32,357 nt of DNA from Plakobranchus ocellatus. Lineage: Eukaryota > Mollusca > Gastropoda > Plakobranchidae. Location: NCBI GenBank assembly GCA_019648995.1, contig BLXT01008186.1:38018-70374 (forward strand), read 5' to 3'. The notes under the pieces were generated by a model. It was given only the letters and a program-made list of their open reading frames with translations. It had not been told where the DNA came from and did no database searches. The position numbers were made by a program, and so were the translations under genes. Below are positions 11,443 to 22,300 of this stretch, in pieces. How positions within the stretch are numbered: the stretch's first letter is position 1; every line of letters begins with the position of its first letter.

Positions 11443-11663
11443 GTTTTGTACATGTTCAAAGATGGTGTTCCTTAAGTATAGCATTACGTATGGCATGTTT
11501 TGTACATGTTNNNNNNNNNNNNNNNNNNNNNNNNNNNNNNNNNNNNNNNNNNNNNNNNNNNNNNNNNNNCAAAGATAGTGTTCCTTAAGTATGGCATTAC
11601 GTGTGGCATGTTTTGTACATGTTCAAAGATAGTGTTCCTTAAGTATGGCATTACGTGTGGCAT
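11443..11663. repeat. 54-bp minisatellite interrupted by an assembly gap
   Basis: Units start at 11457, 11570 and 11624 (the last is partial), each beginning CAAAGAT(A/G)GTGTTCC and ending GTTTTGTACATGTT; 14 bases of an earlier unit precede. The unit is exactly 54 bp. Copies after the gap are nearly identical, the first differs at a few positions. A run of 59 N (11511-11569) sits inside, so the true copy number is unknown. Confidence 0.9.
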
Positions 11664-12820
11664 CTTTCCTGTATTGGTTTTAATCATGATGCTTTACTAA
11701 TACCTAACTTAGTGTGCTCAGAAACTCGGGTGTTGTGTGAATCGAGAGCTAAGGGATGAAAATTGGGCTATCTCCTACAAGACCTGCTTAGTTTACATAA
11801 ATCATTTCATTAGTGGCATTTTATATTTTCTTTTGTTACATTCTTCAGTCCTATCACTGCCAAATACGTATGCTTTACTTTTGTGTAGCCTAACAATTTA
11901 GATTGAGGCTGTGATAAAGACTTATTCAAAATACATTAAAGCAATAAACAATTTGGCAACTTCTGTAACTTTTGAGAAATAGATATAAGAGAGCATTTTT
12001 TAAATTAATAACCTCAATAATTATTGAGGAATTCTCTTCCTGCAATAAACAACCAATACTTGATTTGTCTGGATTTTTGTCTGTCTGATGTATACTTGAT
12101 TTTATAAGACAACTGTGAAAGGAACTGCGACACTAATTTTTCCAGCTGATTTGTTGATGTATGGTTAAGGTGTAAAAGAAATCAACGTTCATGTCATAAA
12201 TATGGAATTATATTTATGCGTTACTATGTCGATAATTCTGTTGGTTCTTGTGATGACTTTGAAGAAGTAATAAAAAAAAAAAACCAACCTTGTTAATCCA
12301 TATAAATTGTGTAAAATGCCTTGGTAGATTTTTCTTTTTGTTTTTGTCACATCTTCTTGGTGTTTAAAAAAACAAGTGAGGAAAACAATAAAACATTACA
12401 TGAAATCAAAGAGGCAAGTAATTTGAACCATCTACTCCCAGTATTGACTGATGTCATTATTGTCACAAACTATCATTCAAGCACCTGTGAAGCCACTAAA
12501 AATCTCAAAACCCTGAAAGAAACTTGATATTGTACTTTGGAGATAGAAAATACAGTATTATATTTCATTACATCTTTTGTTCAATAAAGTCTATTCTGGA
12601 CAGACGACCCTATTTGTCACTGAGTTGTGCAGTGGATGTAATATTGTAATGTGATTCAAAGTGCTAGGCGTAAATTGTTCATCTGAAATTGTTACAATTA
12701 TACGGATACTTCACCTGAGACAAATGAAATACAAGTGTAACAACCCAAAGGTTATAACAGAGCTAATGACAGTGAGTTTTCTCCCTTTAAAAAAAAAAAA
12801 AAAATTACCACTAGTTCCAA
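11664..12820. other. Gene-free stretch downstream of NIPSNAP
   Basis: AT-rich. Holds several AATAAA hexamers; the one at 12583-12588 is followed by a GT-rich stretch and is a plausible distal polyadenylation signal for NIPSNAP, though this would need a 3' UTR of about 2 kb. No open frame here looks like a recognised protein. Confidence 0.35.
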
Positions 12821-12876
12821 TATATGTATATATATATATATATGTAAAATAATATATATATATATATATATATTTT
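12821..12876. repeat. AT microsatellite
   Basis: Two TA-repeat blocks separated by a short GTAAAATAA interruption. It directly adjoins the 3' end of the LINE fragment on its right, so it may have grown from the element's tail. A poly-A run (12789-12804) lies just before it. Confidence 0.85.
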
Positions 12877-12877
12877 A

Positions 12878-13241
12878 TTTTTGTAATCATCATCATTATC
12901 AGGTGCTTTGCCCCTTGGCGTTGGCGATCATGTCCTTCCAGCTCTCTCGATCCCAGGATTCCGACAATGCCTCCGTCACTCTCTTTGTCCCCATCCAAGA
13001 AGTCATGCCATCCAGCATTTTCTCTCTTTGTCTTCCTCTGCTCTTCTTCCCCTCCATTCTTCCAGTTGTAACAAGGTTCTCTAATCCTTCTCTTCTCATT
13101 ATGTGTCCCACAAACTTTGCCTGGCGTCTTCGTATTCTGCTCATCAAGGACCTGGTTGACTCAGTCTCTTTCAGAACCTCTTCGTTCGTCTTTCTCGCCG
13201 TCCATGGTACTCTTAGCATACGTCTAAAGAACCACATGGGT
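12878..13241 (-). mobile_element. 5'-truncated RTE/BovB-type LINE, 3' end
   Basis: The minus strand encodes about 113 residues of the C-terminal tail of a LINE reverse transcriptase: MWFFRRMLRVPWTARKTNEE, then RRRQAKFVGHIMRREGLE, EGKKSRGRQREKMLDGM and SWDRESWKDMIANAKG, ending in TGA at 12901-12899. The order GHxMRR, (E/G)GKxxRGRQR, LDG, DRExW is that of the RTE/BovB clade. The stop is followed at once by TAATGATGATGATTAC, the short ATG/TGA-repeat tail typical of RTE. The endonuclease and polymerase domains are missing, so it is a dead fragment. The reading frame remains open through the fragment, suggesting a fairly recent insertion. The open plus-strand frame here is only its shadow. Confidence 0.85.
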
Positions 13242-13551
13242 ATGGGGGGCCGAATATATATATCTATGCTGCATTGCATGTAAGTGTCAGAGCTAAAGTA
13301 GGTTTTTTCGGTTTTTTTAACAGAACCAAGATGCAGCATTTGTTGTGTTAGTTATTGTGCTTGTCTAGAGCTGTATAGAGACAGGGTCAAGGTTTTCTAC
13401 TCTTAAATCACCCTATAATTTCCTGATAGACCCCATCAAGAGGCCTGCTGCTCTCTTTTGTTATAATGTGTAGACCCTAATAAAGACATTAAAAAGTGAG
13501 TATTATATTATAGTTCTAATTTAGTAGTCTGCCATCATCCGCCTTTACTAA

Positions 13552-13991
13552 ATTCTTGCTAATACACGTCTTGCCATGAAAACAGATACTTGACCATGTA
13601 ATTGGCAAAGGCTCATGGCTTAGATACACCTTCCAAGTCAACTCTCACTGATATTTCATCAGACTTGCTAATACACGTCTTGCCATAAAAACAATTACTT
13701 GATCATGTAAATGGCATAGACTCATGGCTTCGATACACCCTCCTAGTCAACCCTCACTGATATTTAATCAGACTTGTTAATACACGTCCTGCCATAAAAA
13801 CAATTATTTGATCATGTAATTGGCATAGTCTCATGGCTTTGATACACCTTCCAAGTCAACCCTCACTGATATTTCATCAGACTTGCTAATACACGTCCTG
13901 CCATAAAAACAATTACTTGATCATGTAATTGGCATAGGCTCATGGCTTCGATACACCCTCCTAGTCAACCCTCACTAGCATTTCACCAGAC
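13552..13991. repeat. Tandem array of four 109-bp units in alternating types
   Basis: AATACACGTC recurs at 13561, 13670, 13779 and 13888, exactly 109 bp apart. Units 1 and 3 share ACACCTTCCAAGTCAAC while units 2 and 4 share ACACCCTCCTAGTCAACC, so the array is a dimeric (218-bp) higher-order repeat. Units are otherwise about 90% alike. The last unit decays at its end. Confidence 0.92.
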
Positions 13992-14994
13992 TCTGTTGTA
14001 CCTACTACCACTTGGCTGATAGTAAACACAGTGTTACAAAAAACAAGAGAAGTTAGGCATGGGAATATTTTACTTTGGTGGGATTGGTAACTATATTATA
14101 TAAAATTCCTAGAGAGGGTTGAAATCTCTATGAGGGTTATGTCAGGTTTATCTCAAGTATATAGGCGCTTACTCTTAGAATAATCAGTATATTATTTTTT
14201 CACCCTAAGGATTAAAATTTTCATAAAAACTAAAATTTTTGGATATCCTATTGCTTAGAGTTCTCTTTGAAAAAAAGACAGATCAAAATGATCTTGCCTA
14301 CATTGCTTTTGCACAGTATAAGCTGGTTATCAAAGACTTAACCCTGTTGGCGCTTCCCCCAGCTCCATCAATATGAACGCAAAAACCAAGAATGTTACGG
14401 CACAGTACAGGTAAACAGAACATGTTGCCATTACAAAAGAATTCATTCACATACAGCAGCCAAAAACACTTGATCAAGCATGCTTGATATGCTGTATAGG
14501 CATTATGCTTTATATAAAACATGATTTATACAACTTTACATAGTCAAGTTTGTTGGATGAAAAGATCGGTACTCATTCTTCAAGCCAGCAGATATGTATA
14601 CATTATCACAACTTCCATATGTATCTGGCTTTTACCCAGTGAATTGGAAAACAAGACGATTGCTTTTCCTTATATGAAAATGGCAGCGAAAAAAAAAACA
14701 AGACATCTGAAAAATGCATAGACTTTCAGGGATCGCACAGAGACACGTTACGGAATTCTTTTAATTTCCATCTCAAAATTTGACAATTTTTCATGCACAA
14801 AAAAAAAATTTACAAAAAAATATATAATTGTTTGGTCTCTGATACAACAGTGAATACGTAGGCTTGTCTTTCTAGTATTTAGTTTATGCTGATAGTGATC
14901 CATCCATATGTTTTCAAATAATTGGGTCCTCGAAAGGAGGGGGGAGGAGTCTGGCATTTGATCAACGCCCCATTCTCAACATCAGGTGCACTAC
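13992..14994. other. Gene-free stretch, no recognised gene
   Basis: AT-rich intergenic sequence. A perfect 16-bp palindrome lies at 14473-14488 (ATCAAGCATGCTTGAT). Short open frames on both strands resemble no family I know. Confidence 0.4.
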
Positions 14995-15150
14995 GGTAAT
15001 GTTGGTGGCTCAGTGGCTAGCGAGTTCACCCTGAGATCTGCAAGGACCCTTCTGTCACGGGAACGAGCCCTGCTACCTGCTCCCTGACCTGACGGAGGGC
15101 CTGAAAGCCTGAGATCACCTTGTTGTGGACTGGCTATATACAAAAACCAA
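14995..15150 (+). mobile_element. tRNA-derived SINE
   Basis: Contains a pol III box A TGGCTCAGTGG (15006-15016, matches TRGCNNAGYGG) and, 43 bp on, a box-B-like GGAACGAGCCC (15060-15070, nine of eleven positions of GGTTCGANNCC). A non-tRNA body follows (GGCCTGAAAGCCTGAGATCA) that recurs inverted at 7786-7852. The repeat plus promoter boxes indicate a SINE rather than a tRNA gene: no clover-leaf can be completed. Confidence 0.72.
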
Positions 15151-16267
15151 TCGGGTGCACTACTGGGTAGGAAAGTTTTTAAGGTGTAAAAAGTTCCTAT
15201 TTTTATAACTTAGACCATTTTACAGTTCAAACAGAAACATGGTGTGAAAATAGCTTTATCAACATTTTTTCTTTAAATCTCTTTCACATTTTGCTAAATT
15301 TAGTATAATTTAGAGAGGTTCCTCTAAATTTTGGACAGTTAACTTTTGCCTGTCAACATAACAAAGTCTGAAACCAGTTCTTATTCAAACACGGTTTCAA
15401 TATCAAGATCTGAATTTAACGTGAAAGCTGAACTTTATTGTTCAGTTACTGGTTTCTAAATTTTTTTTTCTTTCTTTTGATAGTTCTTGAAATCTTCAAA
15501 TCCGTCCCATTGATTTTTTTGGTACATCTTAATTGGTTTCAAGCCATTATTGTAGAAATATAATGAACAGTGCAGGCAGAAAACAGAGAAAAACAATGTC
15601 TTTCTTCTTAGTCTCAAGAGTTCCAAAGCATACTAAATACAATGGGAAACACAGACATTTTTGCAAGTTTTGTTCTTCCTAAAAGATTCCAGCCAGTACT
15701 TACTCAAGCAGCAGCAGTGAAACCCAAAGCATCAATGACAGGGCAGAGGGATTTTACTCTGCAGACCTAGCAAAATTTGTCAATATTTTTTTTTTTTTTT
15801 TGGGAGGGGGGGAGGGACCACCCCATGTTGCCTGAGTGTAATGCTTTAGGAGTAAAAAAAAAAATTACATATTTAGCAATGACCACTAAATCTATCCATA
15901 TTTCACTATTAAAAGTATCAATAAATCTTGTTTCTGGCCAAGTCAATGATTTTAATGAGAACGTGACCTGACATTATCCTAGTACATAGGGACACATAAA
16001 TTTCTTTTCCTTTCTCAAAACCGTAATTTCAGTAATATGAATCTCCAGAAGAAAGAAGTGTAATGTTGAAATCCCTCAGCTTGCAAATGAAACATTCCCA
16101 CTATTTTGCCTTATTCTATGAAAAACAAAAAAGTAGGTGTTACCAAGTCACTGATCAAACATGAAGCCTTTCAAGCTCATTCTCATATAACTTTGTATAT
16201 ATGCACAATACTTAGCCCCAACAAACTCTCTGATGTTGACATAAATAAATGTACAGGGTTTCTCAAA
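15151..16267. other. DRC2 3' flank and possible 3' UTR
   Basis: Lies just beyond the DRC2 stop on the minus strand. On that strand an ATTAAA is at 15956-15951 and an AATAAA at 15439-15434; either could end the DRC2 transcript. A T-run followed by the G-rich tract 15802-15816 lies between them. No gene seen. Confidence 0.4.
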
Positions 16268-16361
16268 TTAACGCAGGGTGTGTTTGATGACATGAGCTGC
16301 TTCCACCACTGTCTGAGGTACGGGCCGGCGAACTCTGGGATCCATCACTGGTACATTCAGT
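16268..16361 (-). CDS. DRC2: DRC2 last exon
   Basis: Acceptor GCATACAG. Completes a split Lys codon and reads [16 protein letters not shown] then [14 protein letters not shown] and TAA at 16270-16268. The (I/V)EAAHV-x2-HTL ending is the family C-terminus. Confidence 0.93.
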
Positions 16362-19300
16362 CTGTATGCAAAACAAGACAAAGGGCTGAATGAATATTAT
16401 GCTAAAACCACATCATAAAATAATAGCTTGATTCAACATGTTGATGGAAAAATACTGATAGTGATGATTTAAAAAATCTTCCATTGAATATCTTCATTTA
16501 TTATCTACAATTGTGTTAAGTTTGGCCACTCACAACCAACTGGATTTACTCACTGGGATTCAAAACAATCTAGATATGGCTACAAACAGTGGCTAAATTT
16601 ATCTGGCAAAAGAATTAATCTCCACAGGCAACATACATTGATTGGATTTGCTGAGAGTCTGGAGCTGATCAATGTACTTGAACAATTACGAGATCTACTC
16701 AGGGTCAAGAATTTGTCCTGGTTTTGGTACGGTGGAACCCTCATAATTCAAAGTGCCAGGGAATAGACCAAAACTTCAAATTATGAGAAGGGGCAAAAGT
16801 AGGGGTAAAAAACACTACTAACTATTAAACCTACATTCGGCACTTCACTTTCCTCCCCTCACCCTTGTTTGACCCCTGTATCACGTTGTTATTAATGGCA
16901 CTCCTGGAGTGTGCCAACTTTGTTAAAACAGTGATCGGCACTGTTTTGGGAGTGGCGAGAGGAAAGCAATGTTTTTCTTGTGTTTTTTGGCGATATGGAC
17001 TTCGAATTATGAGAATCGACTTTCTTTGACTTCAAATAATGAGCTCGAACTCAACAAAGCCAAACAAGAGAAAAAAAAACTTAGATCGTGAATACTTCTA
17101 TTTATGAGAAATTCGAATAATCGTACTTTGGTTTTTGAGGTTTCCACTGTATTTTTTCCCCCAGGAAACATATTATAAAGGTTTGCATAAGTCTAGATTC
17201 AACTCCATAACCAAAACAAACAAGTCAAGAACCAATCAGGCATGAACAACTCACTTGACATTCGTCTTGTTGTTGACGACAAACAATGGGTTGACCTGGC
17301 TCAAGATCTCATCGTTGACGGAGATTCCATCCAGATACTGTTTGAGCAGAGTTCGCAGCTGGTGGTTCTCCTGAGACATTGTCTGCTTCTCCTTGTCAAG
17401 TGCCAGCTTGTCCAGCAGAACTTTGTTGTAACGCTTCCAGAAATTGTCCAGGCTTTGGTATTCATGCATGACCTGGCAAATGAAGAAAAAGATAATAATG
17501 CGGCCTTATTGCTTCATAAAATGGTTCTAGTAGCCATCGAATGTCTTTGAGTCTTATGTAATCTCGGTCAATATTTGACTTTAAAAAAAAGAAAAGCTAC
17601 TCATTCTGTTAAACTCTTTCTTCCAGTGTTTTCCTATAAAGACATCAGCTTTGTTCGGATCCTATGGCATGGCTCAGTCTGCAGCTTTTGACATCTTAAC
17701 AAAGATGGGTAAAAAAAAGCCACAGAAAATCTTTATAAAGTAAGACGATAAAAAGTAAACGCCTCATTTACAGGCTTTGCCAACCATAGGTTCCACTTAA
17801 AAAATATGCGAAGTACATAAAAATTTATATGATCAAAGAAAGAACAGAAAAAGAAAAAATTAACATTACATAAATATTATTTGATTTTTTTTGTTGCTGT
17901 TGATGGCAGAAAAAATGTAAGAGGAATGTTAAAAAAAAAAGACAGGGAATGTTTTCGAGTTTTTTTTTACAGAAAATAATGAAAAACAATCAAACAAAGA
18001 GGTGTACTATTTTGCATAAGAATCTGAAATACTGCACCTGTGCTTTTTACTGCCCCGAAACAATCTACTAATTATCCATACCACAGGTGCTTTATCATCT
18101 TGATCACCATCACAGTTGAAACAACATTATCAAATACGTGTAAAATAATTTATCTTATTATTATCACCATGGTGATATTCATGATCAGTATCATCCATTA
18201 CTATCATTATTATTATCACCCAACAGTTTCACCTCTGCCAAAGGCTGAGACGGCGGCTCCAGCACCGCTGCCTCCACATCCTCTTGCTCCTCCTTTGTGA
18301 GAGATGAAGCATAAAATGGAAGAACTTTCTCCTCCTCTGTCTCCACTTTCCGGCACATCTCCGCCAGTCGCATAATCAGCTCTCCCTGTAGGCAAAACAT
18401 ACAGGAGATTTTTCAGATCAGAAAAAATGTGCACAAATCCTCAATTTTGATTTTTGTCTGTTATTTTCTCTTACTTTTTTTTTGAAAGATAACAACCATT
18501 AACATATACTTTAAGGATGGAAATTAAAATTGCCACAGCTATAAATTAAAGCTGTTACTTTCTCCATCGATCATTCTTGGCTCTTCATGAAATTTGTGCA
18601 GATGTCTTTCAAAATGAGGGGTTACTGTTTCAAGGTAACCCTAAGCAAGTTGTCCCATAGGAAAAAAAAAAAACACCACTTGTTCAGAGGTAAATAGCTC
18701 ACACAATGTATAGAGAAACCAGAAAGATTTAAACATTTTGTGTTTTTAATCCCTGTATTTTGTTATCTCCATTTTCATTGAATTGCTCAAGACAGTAGCT
18801 AGACAATAATTTTTTGAGAATTATTCACGTTTACTGATGTGTATCAACCTTAAAAGCATTACCATGCGATAAAACTAAAGGCTCTTAATTTTTTTCCTAC
18901 ATATTTATATGTAGGGAATATTTATTTTTTCACATAACAAAGAGGAAAAATCAGGAATATTGGACGTATAACTGGCTTTTGAAATTTTTTGGGCTAGAAA
19001 ATCTTACCTTTTCCTTCTGCCTTTTCAGCTCCTTGATGGCTGCGTTGCTCTCAAGCGTTAGTTTTGTCAGTTTGTCTCGCTCGCTGTCTCGTACCTGGTT
19101 CATCTGTGCCTTCAGTTCATGGAAATGCCTCTGCATCTTTTCTCTCTCCTTTAAAATATGGATTTAGAAAAAGAAAGAGGAGGAAGTAAAAGCCTGAACA
19201 CATGCATCGCTAGTTTTGGGAAGTTTTTTTTTGTTTTTTTGTTCACAGTTTAAACACTTCTGGCAATTTTTACCATAATAGACTCACTAATTCTGTAGAT

Positions 19301-22300
19301 ATTTTTTCCCTGTAATGCAATATTTTATGAAATCTGTAGGAGAAACAGACAATTTTGTTAAGCATATTTAGTAATACATTCAGGTAATTGGATAGTCAAC
19401 ATAAGATTGATACAAATAATACAGTTTTCCACACAGATGATTCCTCTCCCTCAAAAATAATTGTCAAACTTACACTGTTTGGTAATCAAAATATGCAGTA
19501 ACAAAACTGTTGTAGGACAAAAGATCAGTCTATGAGAAGGGCAGCTCAAAATAGTTGTGTAAGTTAGGCTCATATGCAGGGTGATGTAAAAAGTTTAAGA
19601 GAATCTTTGAAAATAACGGGCTCTTCACTTGATTTTGACTTTTTGTGCAGCAAACATTTTCAGCAAATTTGATTCATTTAGATATATGTAATAAAGAAAA
19701 TTACTAATATGGAATTAGCTTTCCACAACAATTACTACTCTTTTCAAGATCTCTGATATTTTGAATCAAAGAAAATAAAGATTTGACAGCCAAGATAAAA
19801 CAACACAATAATTAACAAACATTAAATTCTGAATTCAGTTAAATTCAGACAGCAATGAGTAACATTTTAAGCTATCAATATCGGTGGAAATCTGATACAA
19901 TGTGAGTTGATTGTAGGGAAAAACCGTATAAGGCATATTTATTCATAACAAATACATAAGCATTGATTTACAAGTGAACAGAATCAAATTTAGTATAAAG
20001 GGAGTTCTTTTTTAGTTAGAATAGATAATAATATTGATTTCATAGTAAAGATCTCATTATCTAAAATTAAGTCATCGGAAAATGCAAAAAACCAAAACTA
20101 TCATTGGTGATATTTGGAGTTGGGTAAAGAAATCAAGGGCACAATGAGTCAAGACCTCAGATTTTGTAAGGGAAAACAATTGTTCAACCTCAAAACACAG
20201 AAGATGGAAACCAAAAAAGTACAAAAAACTGAAGAAATTCAGTGTACTTAAACGATAACTGAAACTGGAAATCTTAGTTGTTTTACGACAACTGAATCAT
20301 CTTGCCTCTTTTGTAAACTCTTCATCATCCAGTTCCTCCTAAATAGAAGAGTGAGTTCAAAAGCGTGATTTTTTTTTTCTCAAAGAAATTAAACAAGAAT
20401 ATATCTTTTTCTGTCCTCACCAGGTGTATTTTAATTAGTGTGATATTTAGCATTATTAGATATATGTCAATGTCTCTTAATATTTTAAACTTGAAGACAG
20501 CTGGCAGATTTTTTTATGCCTTAATTTGAAGCAATTTTTCAATAAAACTGTTTTTGTAACAAAATACATGGTTTCAACAGTAGTTTCAAGCTTTTTTTTT
20601 CTTTTTTGATTAATCATCATATTTTGTACAAAAAGGGATATTAACAATAAATGGAAAAGAGAGAAGAAGAAGAAGAGGTAAATGTGCACAGTAATACATC
20701 TAAGTCAAAACAATAACTTGAAATCGTCTTTCTTTCAACTCACCTCTTTCAGAGCTTTGTTTCTCTCCTCGCATTCTTTAGCATTCGCGGCCATCTTTGA
20801 TTTTAGCTGAGCAATCTGATCCTGTGGTTAAAGGATGAAAAAAAAAAAAAATGAAAAACGCCAAAAAAAAAATGAAAAACGCCAAAAAAAAAAAAAGTGC
20901 ACAACTTTGTGCTACCTCTGATCTTGCCACGTTTTGATTTACCTAAAGGCCTATCAATCTGAGAATCATGATGCATCTTCACAGGTGGATGTACCATGTC
21001 TACTTTAAGAGATTGCTAAGAGAGGTGTATGCATAACACATCATTTTTTCACTCTTAACAGTTTGATTTGTCTAGAAGCTACCAAACTGTCGTGATGTGC
21101 CACATTAAAAGCTCATAATTAGCCACATTAAAAGCTCATAATTAAGTATTTTCAATCCAAATATTCTCTTGTCTAGATTATGTCCATATTAACACTGATT
21201 TGACAGCTTCAGAGTTAGAATTAAATAAGTACAAAATTTGTTTTAAAAGTACAAGTAAGTAGGAACTGTTTATTTTCTTAGAAGATGTGAAGTGATAATA
21301 AAAATGTGGAATATTAACCGAAATTCTCTGTAACTTGCGCATCTGTAGCTCAATTTCTTTTGCACTTTTCTCATCCTTGATCTTCAGAGTCTCAAACGTT
21401 GTCTTTCTCTCTTCATTCGTATCATTGTAGTTCTGAAGAGCCTGGCGGAATTGCTGCCACAAGTCATCAACTTTTGTCTCCAGCTGTACACGAAGGGCAT
21501 GCTTTTCCTCAAGATTCTGCAAATCAATGGAGAGAAGAGTAGCCAAATTACAGTATAAGTTAAGATGCCGCATGGTTAAAACATGCTCCCAAACTAGTTT
21601 GGTCATATTATGGTGTTATGTTGGTATGACAACAAAAGCAATTACAAAGTTTGTTTCACAGATCTCAATATATGCCAAATATCAGATCCTTGTAAGAAAT
21701 ATGTGCCAACAATTGATTTCATAGCCTAACAAGGTTTCTATTATTACAAAAGGATTTTAAAAAGCTATGATATTATGTAATCCTTTATGTTTCTCTTAAA
21801 AACCATATGCGCTGTGATTATATCTCTGGGGTACAAATTATTACATGCATATATATTATCTTGAAAAGAAAATTGTAAATAATTGCTCTCTTAATCATAG
21901 TTTTTTTCTTCAATGGCTAATCAAAATCAGTGCTAGACATAGTCATTTTTTAATGTTTACATAAGTTATACTTTTTTTCATATTTAAAAGCTCAAATGGC
22001 TTTCACAGTTTATTTTTTTGAGGATACCCATGAGTCAAAAATTGCTTTATTCTTAATTGTTTTTTTGTTTTTCTTTTAAAAACTTTCCAATATTGTAAAT
22101 GATTTTAAAAAATAGCACTCTAAGTTATGTCATACTTTATTTTTTATCTCATCTCGCATGGACTGAAATTCAGATTTGGCCTCATTTTCCCGCTCCTGAA
22201 AATTCTGGTCCATGGCAAAAAGAATGTCGGCAATGTCATTCATTTCCAGGTTGTGTTGCTCAATGAGCATTGCTCGCTCCAGGTCAAACTCCTCACAGAT

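Noticed and set aside
11484..11700. Open frames on both strands with repeated KIVFLKYGITCGMFCTCS-type units
   Set aside because: They are produced by the 54-bp satellite (a multiple of three) and run through the N gap; no coding signature.
12903..13283. 126-residue plus-strand open frame
   Set aside because: It is the antisense shadow of the LINE reverse-transcriptase remnant on the minus strand, which carries the recognisable motifs.
14298..14522. 74-residue minus-strand open frame
   Set aside because: No family resemblance, no splice partners, composition like surrounding intergenic DNA.
17242..17550. 102-residue plus-strand open frame
   Set aside because: Antisense of DRC2 exon 8, whose minus-strand reading is clearly conserved.
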